Source: Actinomycetes bacterium
GTDB taxonomy: Bacteria; Actinomycetota; Thermoleophilia; Solirubrobacterales; JACPNS01
Assembly: GCA_023404495.1 (NCBI GenBank)
Contig: JAEYBE010000060.1
Location: forward strand, 1-44,861
Direction: 5' to 3'
Length of the DNA: 44,861 nt
Position numbers and translations under genes: made by a program. Below are positions 1 through 6,754 of the stretch, piece after piece (position 1 is the first letter of the stretch; every line of letters starts with the position of its first letter). The notes beneath the pieces were generated by a model, which saw only the letters and a list, made by a program, of their open reading frames with translations, was not told the origin of the DNA and searched no databases.

Positions 1-400
1 TCGTCGCGATGATCTTCGGCGTGAGCTTCAGGCCGTTGCCGATTCCGGGGACGGTGTAGGCGACGGTGACCGCGGTCATTGCGACAGGCATCAGCTTGCA
101 GCCGCTGCACTTGCTGCGCTGGTCGGCGGTCAGCGGGGCGTCGGATGCGCCGAAATCAACCGTGCCTGCGCTGATGTCGGTGATTCCCTTGCCCGAACCG
201 CCGCCGCCGTAGGTGATGCCGCCGCCGAGCGAGACGTTCCATGCGTTCATCAGCGGGGCGACCAGGGTCGAGCCCGAGCCGGTGATGGCCGGGTTCACGG
301 TGGCGTTGGCGGTGCCGGCGCCGACGAAGGCCGCGCAGGCCATCGCGGCCAGCAGCGCAACGCCGAATCCGGCGGAATTCTTTTTGCGGTTCAGTTTCAT
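1..400 (-). CDS. pstS: Phosphate ABC transporter substrate-binding protein PstS (N-terminal part)
   Basis: Periplasmic-type phosphate-binding lipoprotein/secreted protein that feeds phosphate to the PstCAB transporter. The N-terminus MKLNRKKNSAGFGVALLAAM followed by a hydrophobic stretch and an AxA-like cleavage region (GTANA) is a clear signal peptide. The mature part has the PstS hallmarks: GSGSTLVAPLMNAW near residue 42, the phosphate-loop segment GGGGSGKGITDISAGTVDFGASD near residues 65-87, then a CSGC pair. The gene runs off the left edge, so only about 133 residues are visible. The start ATG is 3 nt after a purine-rich AGAAAGAAGAGA. It is divergent from pstC and its promoter carries the PHO-type repeats at 473-505, so induction by phosphate starvation is likely. 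Confidence 0.93.
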   Translation of the reverse strand, partial: MKLNRKKNSAGFGVALLAAMACAAFVGAGTANATVNPAITGSGSTLVAPLMNAWNVSLGGGITYGGGGSGKGITDISAGTVDFGASDAPLTADQRSKCSGCKLMPVAMTAVTVAYTVPGIGNGLKLTPKIIAT

Positions 401-450
401 TCTCTTCTTTCTTGCCTCTCTTGAATCGATCGGTGTGATCGGTTGCGGCG

Positions 451-505
451 AGTATCACCCCGTCTGGAAAGTGACTTGTTGCGATCCTGTGGCAATCTGG
501 TGACA
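451..505 (-). promoter_or_regulatory. PHO-box promoter of pstS
   Basis: Read toward pstS, three contiguous 11-mers TGTCACCAGAT, TGCCACAGGAT and CGCAACAAGTC occupy 495-505, 484-494 and 473-483. They are followed by exactly 16 bp and a -10 hexamer GATACT at 451-456. The first two repeats match at 8 of 11 positions. The repeats sit where a -35 element would be, as in PhoB/PhoP class II activation. The 11-bp periodicity and (G/T)TCAC core resemble the actinobacterial PhoP box; assignment to that family is inference supported by three further copies of the same layout in this window. Confidence 0.72.
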
Positions 506-532
506 CAAAATCGAGCGGCCTCAAATCGCCCT

Positions 533-538
533 TATGCT
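533..538 (+). promoter_or_regulatory. -10 hexamer of leaderless pstC
   Basis: TATGCT lies 8 nt before the ATG at 547 and no Shine-Dalgarno precedes that ATG, so the transcript probably begins at the start codon. The pstS PHO repeats lie 27 bp upstream on the other strand; no plus-oriented repeat is seen at the 16-bp distance, so pstC may rely on the shared divergent boxes. Confidence 0.55.
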
Positions 539-546
539 CGCGCCAG

Positions 547-1500
547 ATGCGATCCCGATTCTCTAAAACGGGCTCCTCCGGGGACCGGGTGCTTAGAGCT
601 GCAGCGACTTTCGCGGCGCTCTTGGCGCTTGTGACACTGGCCGCGATCGGCTACCAGATCGTCACCGGATCGAAGCTCGCATTCGACACGTTCGGACTCG
701 GTTTCATCACCGACCCGACCTGGGACCCGACCGGCGGAGAAGACGGCAAGGGACTCTTTGGCGCATGGGTGATGGTCTATGGCACGATCGTCAGTTCCGG
801 CGTCGCGCTGGCGCTGGCGCTGCCCACCGGGGTGGCGATCGGGCTTTACCTCGCGGAGCTCGCGCGGCCTTCGGTCTCGAAGGTCGTCGGGCCGCTGGTC
901 GAGATGCTCGCCGCGATCCCAAGCGTGATCGTCGGCTTCTGGGGCCTGATCGTCTTTGCGCCGATCGTGAGCAAGCACGTCGAGCCGTTCCTGCACGACC
1001 ATTTCGGATTCATTCCCCTGTTCGGCGAGCCCCAGCCGTCGGGCATCAGCCTGTTCACCGCGTCGCTGCTGCTGGCGATCATGATCCTCCCGATCATCGC
1101 CTCGCTCTCGCGGGACCTTTTCAAGACAGTCCCGCAAGAGGTCAAGGACGGAGCCGAGGCGCTCGGCGCGACACACTGGGAGGTTGTGCGTGGGGTCGAT
1201 CTGCCCAGCTGCGCCGCCGGCATCGCGTCGGCTGCGTTGCTCGCGCTCGGTCGCGCGCTCGGCGAGGCGATCGCTGTCGCCCAGGTCGTTGGCGGTGGCC
1301 AGAAGATCGCGACTTCGCTCTTCCAGCCGGGCGACACGCTCGCAAGCCGGATCGCGTCGCAGTTTCCCAGTGCGCTCTCGGACCTGCAGGTCTCGTCGCT
1401 GTATTACCTGGGAGCGATTCTCCTGGTGATCGGCGTCACCGCGAATCTTGGCGCGGTCTGGATCGCGCGGCGCTTTGACTACGAGCGGAGGGCGGCATGA
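547..1500 (+). CDS. pstC: Phosphate ABC transporter permease PstC
   Basis: Inner-membrane permease subunit of the high-affinity phosphate transporter, pairing with PstA. The 317-residue length is normal for the family. A first membrane segment lies at about residues 17-40, and five further hydrophobic segments follow. The cytoplasmic EAA-type coupling loop that docks to PstB is visible near residues 198-225 (VKDGAEALGATHWEVV, then a Gly and a LP pair). The motif EMLAAIPSVIVGFWGL is typical of PstC. The gene overlaps pstA by ATGA, so translation is coupled. The ATG at 547 is chosen because a TATGCT hexamer lies 8 nt upstream and upstream alternatives lack a ribosome site. Confidence 0.95.
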   Translation: MRSRFSKTGSSGDRVLRAAATFAALLALVTLAAIGYQIVTGSKLAFDTFGLGFITDPTWDPTGGEDGKGLFGAWVMVYGTIVSSGVALALALPTGVAIGLYLAELARPSVSKVVGPLVEMLAAIPSVIVGFWGLIVFAPIVSKHVEPFLHDHFGFIPLFGEPQPSGISLFTASLLLAIMILPIIASLSRDLFKTVPQEVKDGAEALGATHWEVVRGVDLPSCAAGIASAALLALGRALGEAIAVAQVVGGGQKIATSLFQPGDTLASRIASQFPSALSDLQVSSLYYLGAILLVIGVTANLGAVWIARRFDYERRAA

Positions 1501-2414
1501 GCGATGGCGCCGAGATCACCGCCGACGAGGTCTACAAGCTTCCCTTCGACCCGGCCTCGCCGCTGGTTGCCAGCGGAAACCTTCGACGTCGCGGGGTGGT
1601 CAGCAAGGTCTTCCAGGGCGGCGCGACGGCGGCCGCGTTTCTTGCCGTGCTGGTGCTCGGGTTCATGCTCTGGGCGATCGTTTCGCGTGGGATCGGAGCG
1701 ATCAGCTGGGACTTCGTGACGAAGGGCCCCGACGACGGCGGGATCGGTCCGTCGCTCGTCGGAACCGTGATCATCGTGTTGCTGGCGACCGCGATGGCGA
1801 TGCCGATCGGGGTGCTCACGGCGATCTACACGCAGGAGTTCGCCGGCGACCGTACTGGGCGCGTCGTGCGGTTAGTGCTCGATGTGATGAACGGACTGCC
1901 GACGATCCTGATCGGAATCTTCATCTACGCGGCGTTCGTAGCCGGCAACAAGCAGAGCGGATTCGCCGCAGCGATGGCGCTGGCGATCATCCAGTTGCCG
2001 ATGATCGCGCGCACAACGCAGGAGCTGCTCGCGCTCGTGCCGCGGGCACTGCGAGAAGGTGCCGAGGCACTCGGGGTGGGCCGCTGGCGGGTGATTCTCG
2101 GCGTGGTGTTGCCGACGGTCGCCGGCGGGGTGCTGACGGCGACGGTGCTTGCCGCCGCCCGCGTGGCCGGCGAGACCGCGCCGCAGATTCTCGTCAACCT
2201 CGTGTCGCCCCCCGAGTACGTGCTCAACCCGTTTGCCGACCACGCGATGCCGACGATCCCGGTGACGATCTACCAGCTCTCGGAGTCAGCCGATCCCAGC
2301 GGATTCGAACGCGCCTGGGGCTCGGCACTCTGCCTGATGACCTTGATCCTGATCGCCAACGTCGTTGCGCGAACCCTCCACAACCGCAGTCAAAGGAAGA
2401 TCGAAAGTCGATGA
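1497..2414 (+). CDS. pstA: Phosphate ABC transporter permease PstA
   Basis: Second membrane permease of the Pst complex, 305 residues. Six hydrophobic segments are recognisable, starting with AFLAVLVLGFMLWAIVSRG near residue 44-62. The PstA hallmarks GVLTAIYTQEFAG and LPTILIGIFIYAAFV are present, and the EAA coupling loop (REGAEALGVGRWRVILGVVLP) lies near residues 185-205. It starts inside the pstC stop (ATGA) and ends in an ATGA shared with pstB, so pstC-pstA-pstB form a tightly coupled operon. Confidence 0.95.
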   Translation: MSDGAEITADEVYKLPFDPASPLVASGNLRRRGVVSKVFQGGATAAAFLAVLVLGFMLWAIVSRGIGAISWDFVTKGPDDGGIGPSLVGTVIIVLLATAMAMPIGVLTAIYTQEFAGDRTGRVVRLVLDVMNGLPTILIGIFIYAAFVAGNKQSGFAAAMALAIIQLPMIARTTQELLALVPRALREGAEALGVGRWRVILGVVLPTVAGGVLTATVLAAARVAGETAPQILVNLVSPPEYVLNPFADHAMPTIPVTIYQLSESADPSGFERAWGSALCLMTLILIANVVARTLHNRSQRKIESR

Positions 2415-3301
2415 TCGAACAGTTTGAATCATTCAGCCGCGCGCTCGAGGCCGAGGCCGTGCCGCAGCGCGTCCGGCTCTCCGGCGACGCCGCGGCCGCG
2501 CACGCCGCCAAGCCGGTGAGGCAGCCGGTGGTGCCGGTGTTCGAAGTCCGCGACGCCGACATCTACTACGGCGAGAAGAAGGCGCTCGCGAGCGTCAGCA
2601 CGCGGGTGGGGCGGAATCTCGCCACGGCACTGATCGGACCGTCTGGATGCGGAAAGTCAACGTTTCTGCGCTCGCTCAATCGAATGAATGACTCGATCAA
2701 GGGATTCCGGATCACCGGTGACGTGCTCTACCACGGCAACGATCTCTACGACCCGCAGGCCAACCGCATCGAGGTGCGCCGGCGGATTGGGATGGTGTTT
2801 CAGAAGCCCAATCCCTTCCCCAAGTCGATCTACGACAACATTGCTTGGGGCGCTCGCAACCTTGGGATGAAGAAGGACCTCGACGAGCGCGTTGAGAAGG
2901 CGCTTCGCCAGGCGGCGATCTGGGATGAGGTCAAGGACCGTCTGAAGAAGAGCGCGCTCGGCCTCTCGGGCGGTCAGCAGCAGCGGCTCTGCATCGCCCG
3001 CGCGCTCGCGATCGAACCCGAGGTTCTTTTGCTTGACGAGCCTGCCTCGGCGCTCGATCCGATCGCGACGATGAAGATCGAGGACCTCGTCCACGAGCTC
3101 AAGCACCGCTACACGATCGTGATCGTCACGCACAACATGCAACAGGCCGCTCGCGTGGCCGACCGCACCTGCTTCTTCTCGCTCGAGGAGCAGAACGGAT
3201 CCAACGTCGGCGCGCTGATCGAAGACGACTGGACCGACGTGATCTTCACCAACCCAGCAGACACGCGAACCCGCGACTACGTCTCCGGCCGCTTCGGCTG
3301 A
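2411..3301 (+). CDS. pstB: Phosphate ABC transporter ATP-binding protein PstB
   Basis: ATPase that powers phosphate import through PstCA. The 296-residue protein has an unusually long N-terminal extension of about 45 residues (helical, Ala/Glu-rich) before the ABC domain. Key motifs: Walker A GPSGCGKST near residues 76-84, Q-loop FQKPNPFPKS, signature LSGGQQQR near 186, Walker B VLLLDEPASALDP near 205, and the switch histidine in VTHNMQQ near 240. FQKPNPFPKSIYDNIAWG is diagnostic of PstB. The start ATG overlaps the pstA stop (ATGA). No phoU follows; a convergent hairpin terminator closes the operon. Confidence 0.96.
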   Translation: MIEQFESFSRALEAEAVPQRVRLSGDAAAAHAAKPVRQPVVPVFEVRDADIYYGEKKALASVSTRVGRNLATALIGPSGCGKSTFLRSLNRMNDSIKGFRITGDVLYHGNDLYDPQANRIEVRRRIGMVFQKPNPFPKSIYDNIAWGARNLGMKKDLDERVEKALRQAAIWDEVKDRLKKSALGLSGGQQQRLCIARALAIEPEVLLLDEPASALDPIATMKIEDLVHELKHRYTIVIVTHNMQQAARVADRTCFFSLEEQNGSNVGALIEDDWTDVIFTNPADTRTRDYVSGRFG

Positions 3302-3307
3302 GCGCAT

Positions 3308-3328
3308 GGGTGGCCGGTCTGGCCACCC
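3308..3328. terminator. Hairpin terminator between convergent pstB and zinc-ribbon operon
   Basis: Perfect 8-bp stem GGGTGGCC / GGCCACCC with a 5-nt loop, placed 7 bp after the pstB stop and 14 bp before the end of the opposing gene. It can serve both directions; there is no long T-run. Confidence 0.6.
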
Positions 3329-3341
3329 TTCGGCGCTGGCT

Positions 3342-3803
3342 TCAGGCGCGGGTGGCGGGGATTGCCGCGCTTGGCAGCTTGTCCATCAGCGAGCCGCCGC
3401 ACTGCCAGCAGTAGACCGCGCCGGAGCTGTGCGGGGCGCCGCAGGTGAGGCAGAGGGCGGCAACGCCGGTTCGCTCCATGCGCAGGATGCGCTCGACTTC
3501 GCCGAGCTCGGCGTCGGCGTCTTGCAGGGCGGCCGCGCGCTGCACGATCACATCGGGGCGGATGCGGTTGCGGATCGCCATTTCGAAGACGAGTCCGCCG
3601 AGATCCCATTGCAGCTCTGCGACCTTCGCGACCAGCTGGGCGCGACGGCGCTCGAGGTCGATCGTTTCGGCGTTGTCCTGCGGTGCCTGCGCGGCAGACA
3701 CCGGTGGTGGCGCCGGGAACGCCACCGGCCGCGGCGCCGCGGTGTTGCTCGGGGGCGCCGCCGGCGCGTCACCGTTCCTTCGGATCTTGATCGGATTCTT
3801 CAT
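3342..3803 (-). CDS. Small coiled-coil protein with C-terminal zinc ribbon
   Basis: Function unknown. The 153-residue product has a basic N-terminus, a Pro/Ala-rich linker to about residue 45, a predicted helical/coiled-coil stretch (TIDLERRRAQLVAKVAELQW and following, to about residue 112) and a C-terminal treble-clef-like ribbon CLTC-x12-CWQC near residues 117-137. No membrane segment is seen. It starts 12 bp after the stop of the upstream minus-strand zinc-ribbon gene, with AGGAAAGAG 5 nt before the ATG as ribosome site, so the two form an operon behind the PHO-type promoter at 4485-4528. This suggests a phosphate-starvation role, but the biochemical job cannot be read from sequence. Confidence 0.75.
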   Translation of the reverse strand: MKNPIKIRRNGDAPAAPPSNTAAPRPVAFPAPPPVSAAQAPQDNAETIDLERRRAQLVAKVAELQWDLGGLVFEMAIRNRIRPDVIVQRAAALQDADAELGEVERILRMERTGVAALCLTCGAPHSSGAVYCWQCGGSLMDKLPSAAIPATRA

Positions 3804-3815
3804 CGAAGCTCTTTC

Positions 3816-4478
3816 CTACTTGAAGTACTCGCCGTCGAACTCGCCCTTTTCGTTGCAGCCGACAGCGCCCTTCTCGCACTTGTCGCCGAGGTCGACATCT
3901 GGCTTGGCGAGCTTGACGCCGTTCTTTTTGGCGATTGCGTTGGCGTCGATGCCGGACTTGGTCTCGCCGTTCTCTCCGACCGCCTCGGAAGAAGCCGAAG
4001 CGTCCTTTCCGGTGGCCGCCGTAGCCTCGCCCGTCGCAGCGCTGGCGCCGCCGCCGAGCACCACGGGCTGCCCAGTCGCGCTGCCCGAGCTGCCCTTGTT
4101 TCCGATCATCACGCCGACTCCCATCGCCAGCAGCAAAACCGCGATCGTCGAGAGCAACGCCACGCCGGAGGACCATTTGTTGCTCGGCGGAGCCGGAGGG
4201 GGGTAGTAGCCCCCGGCCGGATAGGTCGGCTGGGCGACCGGCTCGGCCTGCGTGGCCGTGCGCCCGTCCATGAACGGAAGCCGGGGATCCCCGCGGCGCT
4301 CTCCGCACTCGATGCAATAGCGCTGGTCGGGCGCGACCAGGGCGCCGCACTTCGCGCACTCGTCGCCCTTGGCGCTGAACATCGTCGGCGCATCGGGCAG
4401 GAGGTTCTGTGCGGCCGGGGGGAGGGGCGGCATCTCTCGTGTCGGCGCCGCGTCCTGCGTGCCACTTGGCGGTTGCAT
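3816..4478 (-). CDS. Membrane-anchored zinc-ribbon protein of the Pho locus
   Basis: Function unknown, 220 residues. Order of parts: Pro-rich N-terminus, zinc ribbon with CAKC (41-44) and CIEC (55-58), Pro/Tyr-rich linker, one membrane helix at about 105-126 (VALLSTIAVLLLAMGVGVMIG), then a low-complexity Gly/Ala/Ser region and a short conserved-looking tail with two Cys (CEKGAVGC). The expected topology is ribbon inside, tail outside. The ribbon is closely similar to that of the divergent gene at 4619: both read CxxCGAxxAxDQRYCxxCGxRRG. The ATG at 4478 lies 6 nt behind a GATACT hexamer (leaderless), itself 16 bp behind PHO-type repeats. A longer reading frame upstream exists but would run through the promoter, so I reject it. 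Confidence 0.75.
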   Translation of the reverse strand: MQPPSGTQDAAPTREMPPLPPAAQNLLPDAPTMFSAKGDECAKCGALVAPDQRYCIECGERRGDPRLPFMDGRTATQAEPVAQPTYPAGGYYPPPAPPSNKWSSGVALLSTIAVLLLAMGVGVMIGNKGSSGSATGQPVVLGGGASAATGEATAATGKDASASSEAVGENGETKSGIDANAIAKKNGVKLAKPDVDLGDKCEKGAVGCNEKGEFDGEYFK

Positions 4479-4484
4479 GCGGCG

Positions 4485-4528
4485 AGTATCCGCGAGATTG
4501 CCCGCACAACTGTGAACATGATGTGACC
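4485..4528 (-). promoter_or_regulatory. PHO-box promoter of the zinc-ribbon operon
   Basis: Read on the minus strand, 11-mers GGTCACATCAT (4518-4528) and GTTCACAGTTG (4507-4517) are followed by exactly 16 bp and GATACT (4485-4490), then 6 nt to the ATG. Both repeats carry the G(G/T)TCAC core known for actinobacterial PhoP boxes. The geometry is identical to the pstS promoter. Confidence 0.72.
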
Positions 4529-4555
4529 GGCTGGATAAAAACGCCGGCGAGCGAT

Positions 4556-4610
4556 TTTCACCACTGCTTCCCAATTTGTTCACACCGGCCAGCCGTCCCG
4601 CTGCGAGCAT
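4556..4610 (+). promoter_or_regulatory. PHO-box promoter of the phosphoesterase-like gene
   Basis: Three contiguous plus-strand 11-mers TTTCACCACTG (4556-4566), CTTCCCAATTT (4567-4577) and GTTCACACCGG (4578-4588), then exactly 16 bp, then GAGCAT (4605-4610), then 8 nt to the GTG at 4619. The hexamer is a weak -10, which fits an activator-dependent promoter. The gene is apparently leaderless. Confidence 0.68.
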
Positions 4611-4618
4611 CGCCGCAC

Positions 4619-6247
4619 GTGACCAAATGCCGTGAATGTGGCGCGCCGCTGGCGCACGATCAGCGTTACTGCGTGTCCTGCGGGGCGCGTCGCGGTGCGC
4701 TGCCCGCGCGAGTCTCGAAGCTGATCGCGGCGCTCGACATGCCGGCGCCTCCCGCGCTGGCAGGAGTGCCGCCGATGTACTTCGCGCCGCCCGTGGCCGC
4801 GCAACCGGGCGGCGTCGCGGCGGCCTTCGACGGACTGCTCGGGCCCGATGGCTATCCCTCGCCGCGGGTGGCTGCGATCGCAGTGATCGCACTGCTCGGA
4901 TTCGGGACGCTGATCGGATCGTTCCTGGGCGGACCGGGCGGGGCGCCGTTTTGGATACTTCCCAACTCCTCGCCAGTGGCGCAGGTCGATCCGTCGCCGA
5001 CCGAGACGCCGGCCGCCGCCGAGGAGCAGCCCGTTGAGACGCCCGCGGCGATTCCTGAGGTCCTCACCCCCGATCCGGCCACCCCGGCCAGCGTGACCGG
5101 CTCGGTCAAACACGTCTGGCTGATCGTGCTTTCCGGCCAGGGCTACGACGCGAGCTTCGGCAACGCCGATTCGTCCGCCTATCTCGTCAACACGCTCGCC
5201 TCGCAGGGGGCACTCGTCGAGAACTACTACTCGGTCGCCCAGGGCGAGCTGGCCAACAGAATCGCGCTGATCTCCGGGCAAGGGCCGACTTGGCAGATCA
5301 CCGACAACTGCCCCAGCTACTCGGACCTTGTGCCGGCGACGATCGATGCAGCCAGCTTCAACCAGCCCTCCGGAGACGGATGCGTGTTTCCCGAGACCGT
5401 GAAGACGATCGGTGACGCGATCACGGCATCCGGCAAGACCTTCGCCGTCTACGCGCAGGGATCTGACGACACAGCCGCCGGTCGCAGCTCGGCCTGCCAG
5501 GTGCCGGCAGCTGGCGCGAGCGACCCGAACTTCGCCAGCTCGGTTGCGAGTCCGTACACGACCTGGAGCAATCCGTTCATGTTTTTCAAGAGCCTCGCCG
5601 CCAGCGCGAACTGTCAGTACACCGTTTACGGGATTCCCAATCTCAAGCAAGACCTCAAGGGTCAGAACTCACCGGCGTTCGCGATGGTGATCCCAGATCG
5701 TTGCAGCAGCGGCAGCGAAACGCCCTGCGGGGAAGGCGCGCCTGCCGGACTGACATCCAGCGACGCGTTCCTGCGCGACGTGGTCGGCGCGATCACAGCC
5801 TCCAAGGACTACGCCGATGGCGGACTGATCGTGATCACGTTCGACCAGTCAAATCAAACTTTGCCCGAACCCGATGTCTCGGGTTGCTGCGGCCAGCCGG
5901 CCTTCCCGAATCTCTCGACTGCTCGCCAGGTACCCACTGGTCCGACTGGTGCTTCGGGGCCGACAGGCTCGTCCGACCAGGCCGGCGCACCCGCGACCAC
6001 TGGCAGATATCGCCCGACGGCGACCGACGGCAGCCCCGCCGGGGGCGGCAAGGTCGGCCTGCTGCTGATGTCTCCGACCACGCTCGCCGGGAGCGTCGAG
6101 ACATCCGGCCAGTACAACCACTTCTCGCTGTTGCTCTCGATCGAGAACTGGCTCGCCACGGAGAAGCTCGGCTACACGGCAGACAGCAACCTCAAACCGA
6201 TCCCCGACGATCTGATCGGGATCAAGTCCGAGGACAAGGCGAAGTAG
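4619..6247 (+). CDS. Zinc ribbon - membrane - alkaline-phosphatase-like (phosphoesterase family) protein
   Basis: A 542-residue protein with an N-terminal zinc ribbon (CRECGAPL..YCVSCG, residues 4-22), a membrane helix at about 84-105, a Pro/Thr/Glu-rich linker, and from about 164 an extracytoplasmic domain resembling the phosphoesterase (PF04185-like) branch of the alkaline phosphatase superfamily (HVWLIVLSGQGYDASFG, ALVENYYSVAQGELAN, LIVITFDQSN, GCCGQPAFPN). The usual catalytic/metal residues are not where expected: the family E-N-x-S-[FY]-D reads SGQGYD, the nucleophile segment HxSLxN reads QGELAN, and the late Asp-Glu reads DQ. It may therefore be inactive or bind substrate only. A Gly-x-y run (PTGPTGASGPTGS, about 440-452) sits in a loop. 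GTG start chosen from the PHO-type leaderless promoter; an in-frame upstream extension crosses that promoter. Confidence 0.8.
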   Translation: MTKCRECGAPLAHDQRYCVSCGARRGALPARVSKLIAALDMPAPPALAGVPPMYFAPPVAAQPGGVAAAFDGLLGPDGYPSPRVAAIAVIALLGFGTLIGSFLGGPGGAPFWILPNSSPVAQVDPSPTETPAAAEEQPVETPAAIPEVLTPDPATPASVTGSVKHVWLIVLSGQGYDASFGNADSSAYLVNTLASQGALVENYYSVAQGELANRIALISGQGPTWQITDNCPSYSDLVPATIDAASFNQPSGDGCVFPETVKTIGDAITASGKTFAVYAQGSDDTAAGRSSACQVPAAGASDPNFASSVASPYTTWSNPFMFFKSLAASANCQYTVYGIPNLKQDLKGQNSPAFAMVIPDRCSSGSETPCGEGAPAGLTSSDAFLRDVVGAITASKDYADGGLIVITFDQSNQTLPEPDVSGCCGQPAFPNLSTARQVPTGPTGASGPTGSSDQAGAPATTGRYRPTATDGSPAGGGKVGLLLMSPTTLAGSVETSGQYNHFSLLLSIENWLATEKLGYTADSNLKPIPDDLIGIKSEDKAK

Positions 6248-6257
6248 CTCGAGGGGG

Positions 6258-6647
6258 CTAGGCCGCCGAGGACGGCTCGGGCCAGAAGCGGTAGCCGATG
6301 CCGAAGTGCGTGTGGATGTACGTCAGGTCCGGCGCCAGCGCGCGGAGCTTCTCGCGCACACGGCGCACGTAGACGTCGGCGGCGCGATCGCGGTAGGGCA
6401 TGTGCCCGCCCCAGACCTCCGCATAGATCGTCTCCCGGGTGACGACGCGATCGGGATGATCGATCAACACGGTCAACACATCCAGCTCGCGGCCGGTCAG
6501 CTGCACGCGGCCGGTGGCCGAGAGCACCTCGCGCGACTCAGGACGAATCTCGAGACCGGCGATCGTGACTGTCTGTTCTGATGCGATCGCTGGGACGGCG
6601 AAGTCCTCGGCGGCGCTTTCCATGAAGTGTGGGCGGCCGTTCTGCAC
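6258..6647 (-). CDS. Stand-alone OmpR/PhoB-type winged-helix DNA-binding protein
   Basis: A 129-residue transcription regulator made only of the trans_reg_C winged helix (residues about 28-122): VTIAGLEI, LTGRELDVLTVLIDHPDRVV, the recognition-helix region DRAADVYVRRVREKLR, and the wing THFGIGYRFWPE. The receiver domain and phospho-acceptor Asp that precede this fold in PhoB/OmpR are absent, so it cannot be controlled by phosphotransfer in the usual way. GTG at 6647 is chosen because it lies 6 nt behind a -10-like CAATCT and 22 bp behind PHO-type repeats; an internal ATG at 6623 would give 121 residues. Location and promoter suggest it belongs to, and may modulate, the phosphate regulon. Confidence 0.85.
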   Translation of the reverse strand: MQNGRPHFMESAAEDFAVPAIASEQTVTIAGLEIRPESREVLSATGRVQLTGRELDVLTVLIDHPDRVVTRETIYAEVWGGHMPYRDRAADVYVRRVREKLRALAPDLTYIHTHFGIGYRFWPEPSSAA

Positions 6648-6653
6648 GCGCTT

Positions 6654-6708
6654 AGATTGCCGCGCAGGCGCGCGGCGTTCGTAAACAAGTCGTGAACGTT
6701 TGGAGACA
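6654..6708 (-). promoter_or_regulatory. PHO-box promoter of the winged-helix regulator
   Basis: Minus-strand 11-mers TGTCTCCAAAC (6698-6708), GTTCACGACTT (6687-6697) and GTTTACGAACG (6676-6686), then exactly 16 bp, then CAATCT (6654-6659), then 6 nt to the GTG. This is the fourth promoter in 6.7 kb with the same repeat length, core and spacing. Confidence 0.7.
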
Positions 6709-6721
6709 GTCGTTTGCCTAC

Positions 6722-6754
6722 CGAAAACCCCGGCTCTAGGCAGCGGGGTTTTCG
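6722..6754 (-). terminator. Terminator overlapping the thiolase stop codon
   Basis: An 11-bp perfect stem CGAAAACCCCG / CGGGGTTTTCG with an 11-nt loop. The upstream arm encodes the last residues of the thiolase (ENPA) and the stop codon lies in the loop. It separates the thiolase from the PHO promoter of the winged-helix gene. Confidence 0.7.

Noticed and set aside
532..1176. Minus-strand 214-codon open frame
   Set aside because: Antisense to pstC, rich in Arg/Asp/Gln as expected for a shadow.
3306..4526. Plus-strand 406-codon open frame
   Set aside because: It lies antisense to the two zinc-ribbon genes, has an Arg/Ala/Gly-rich shadow composition and crosses the PHO promoter; no domain is recognisable.
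5935..5975. Collagen-like repeat protein
   Set aside because: Only about four Gly-x-y triplets in a loop of the phosphoesterase-like domain; too short for a triple helix.
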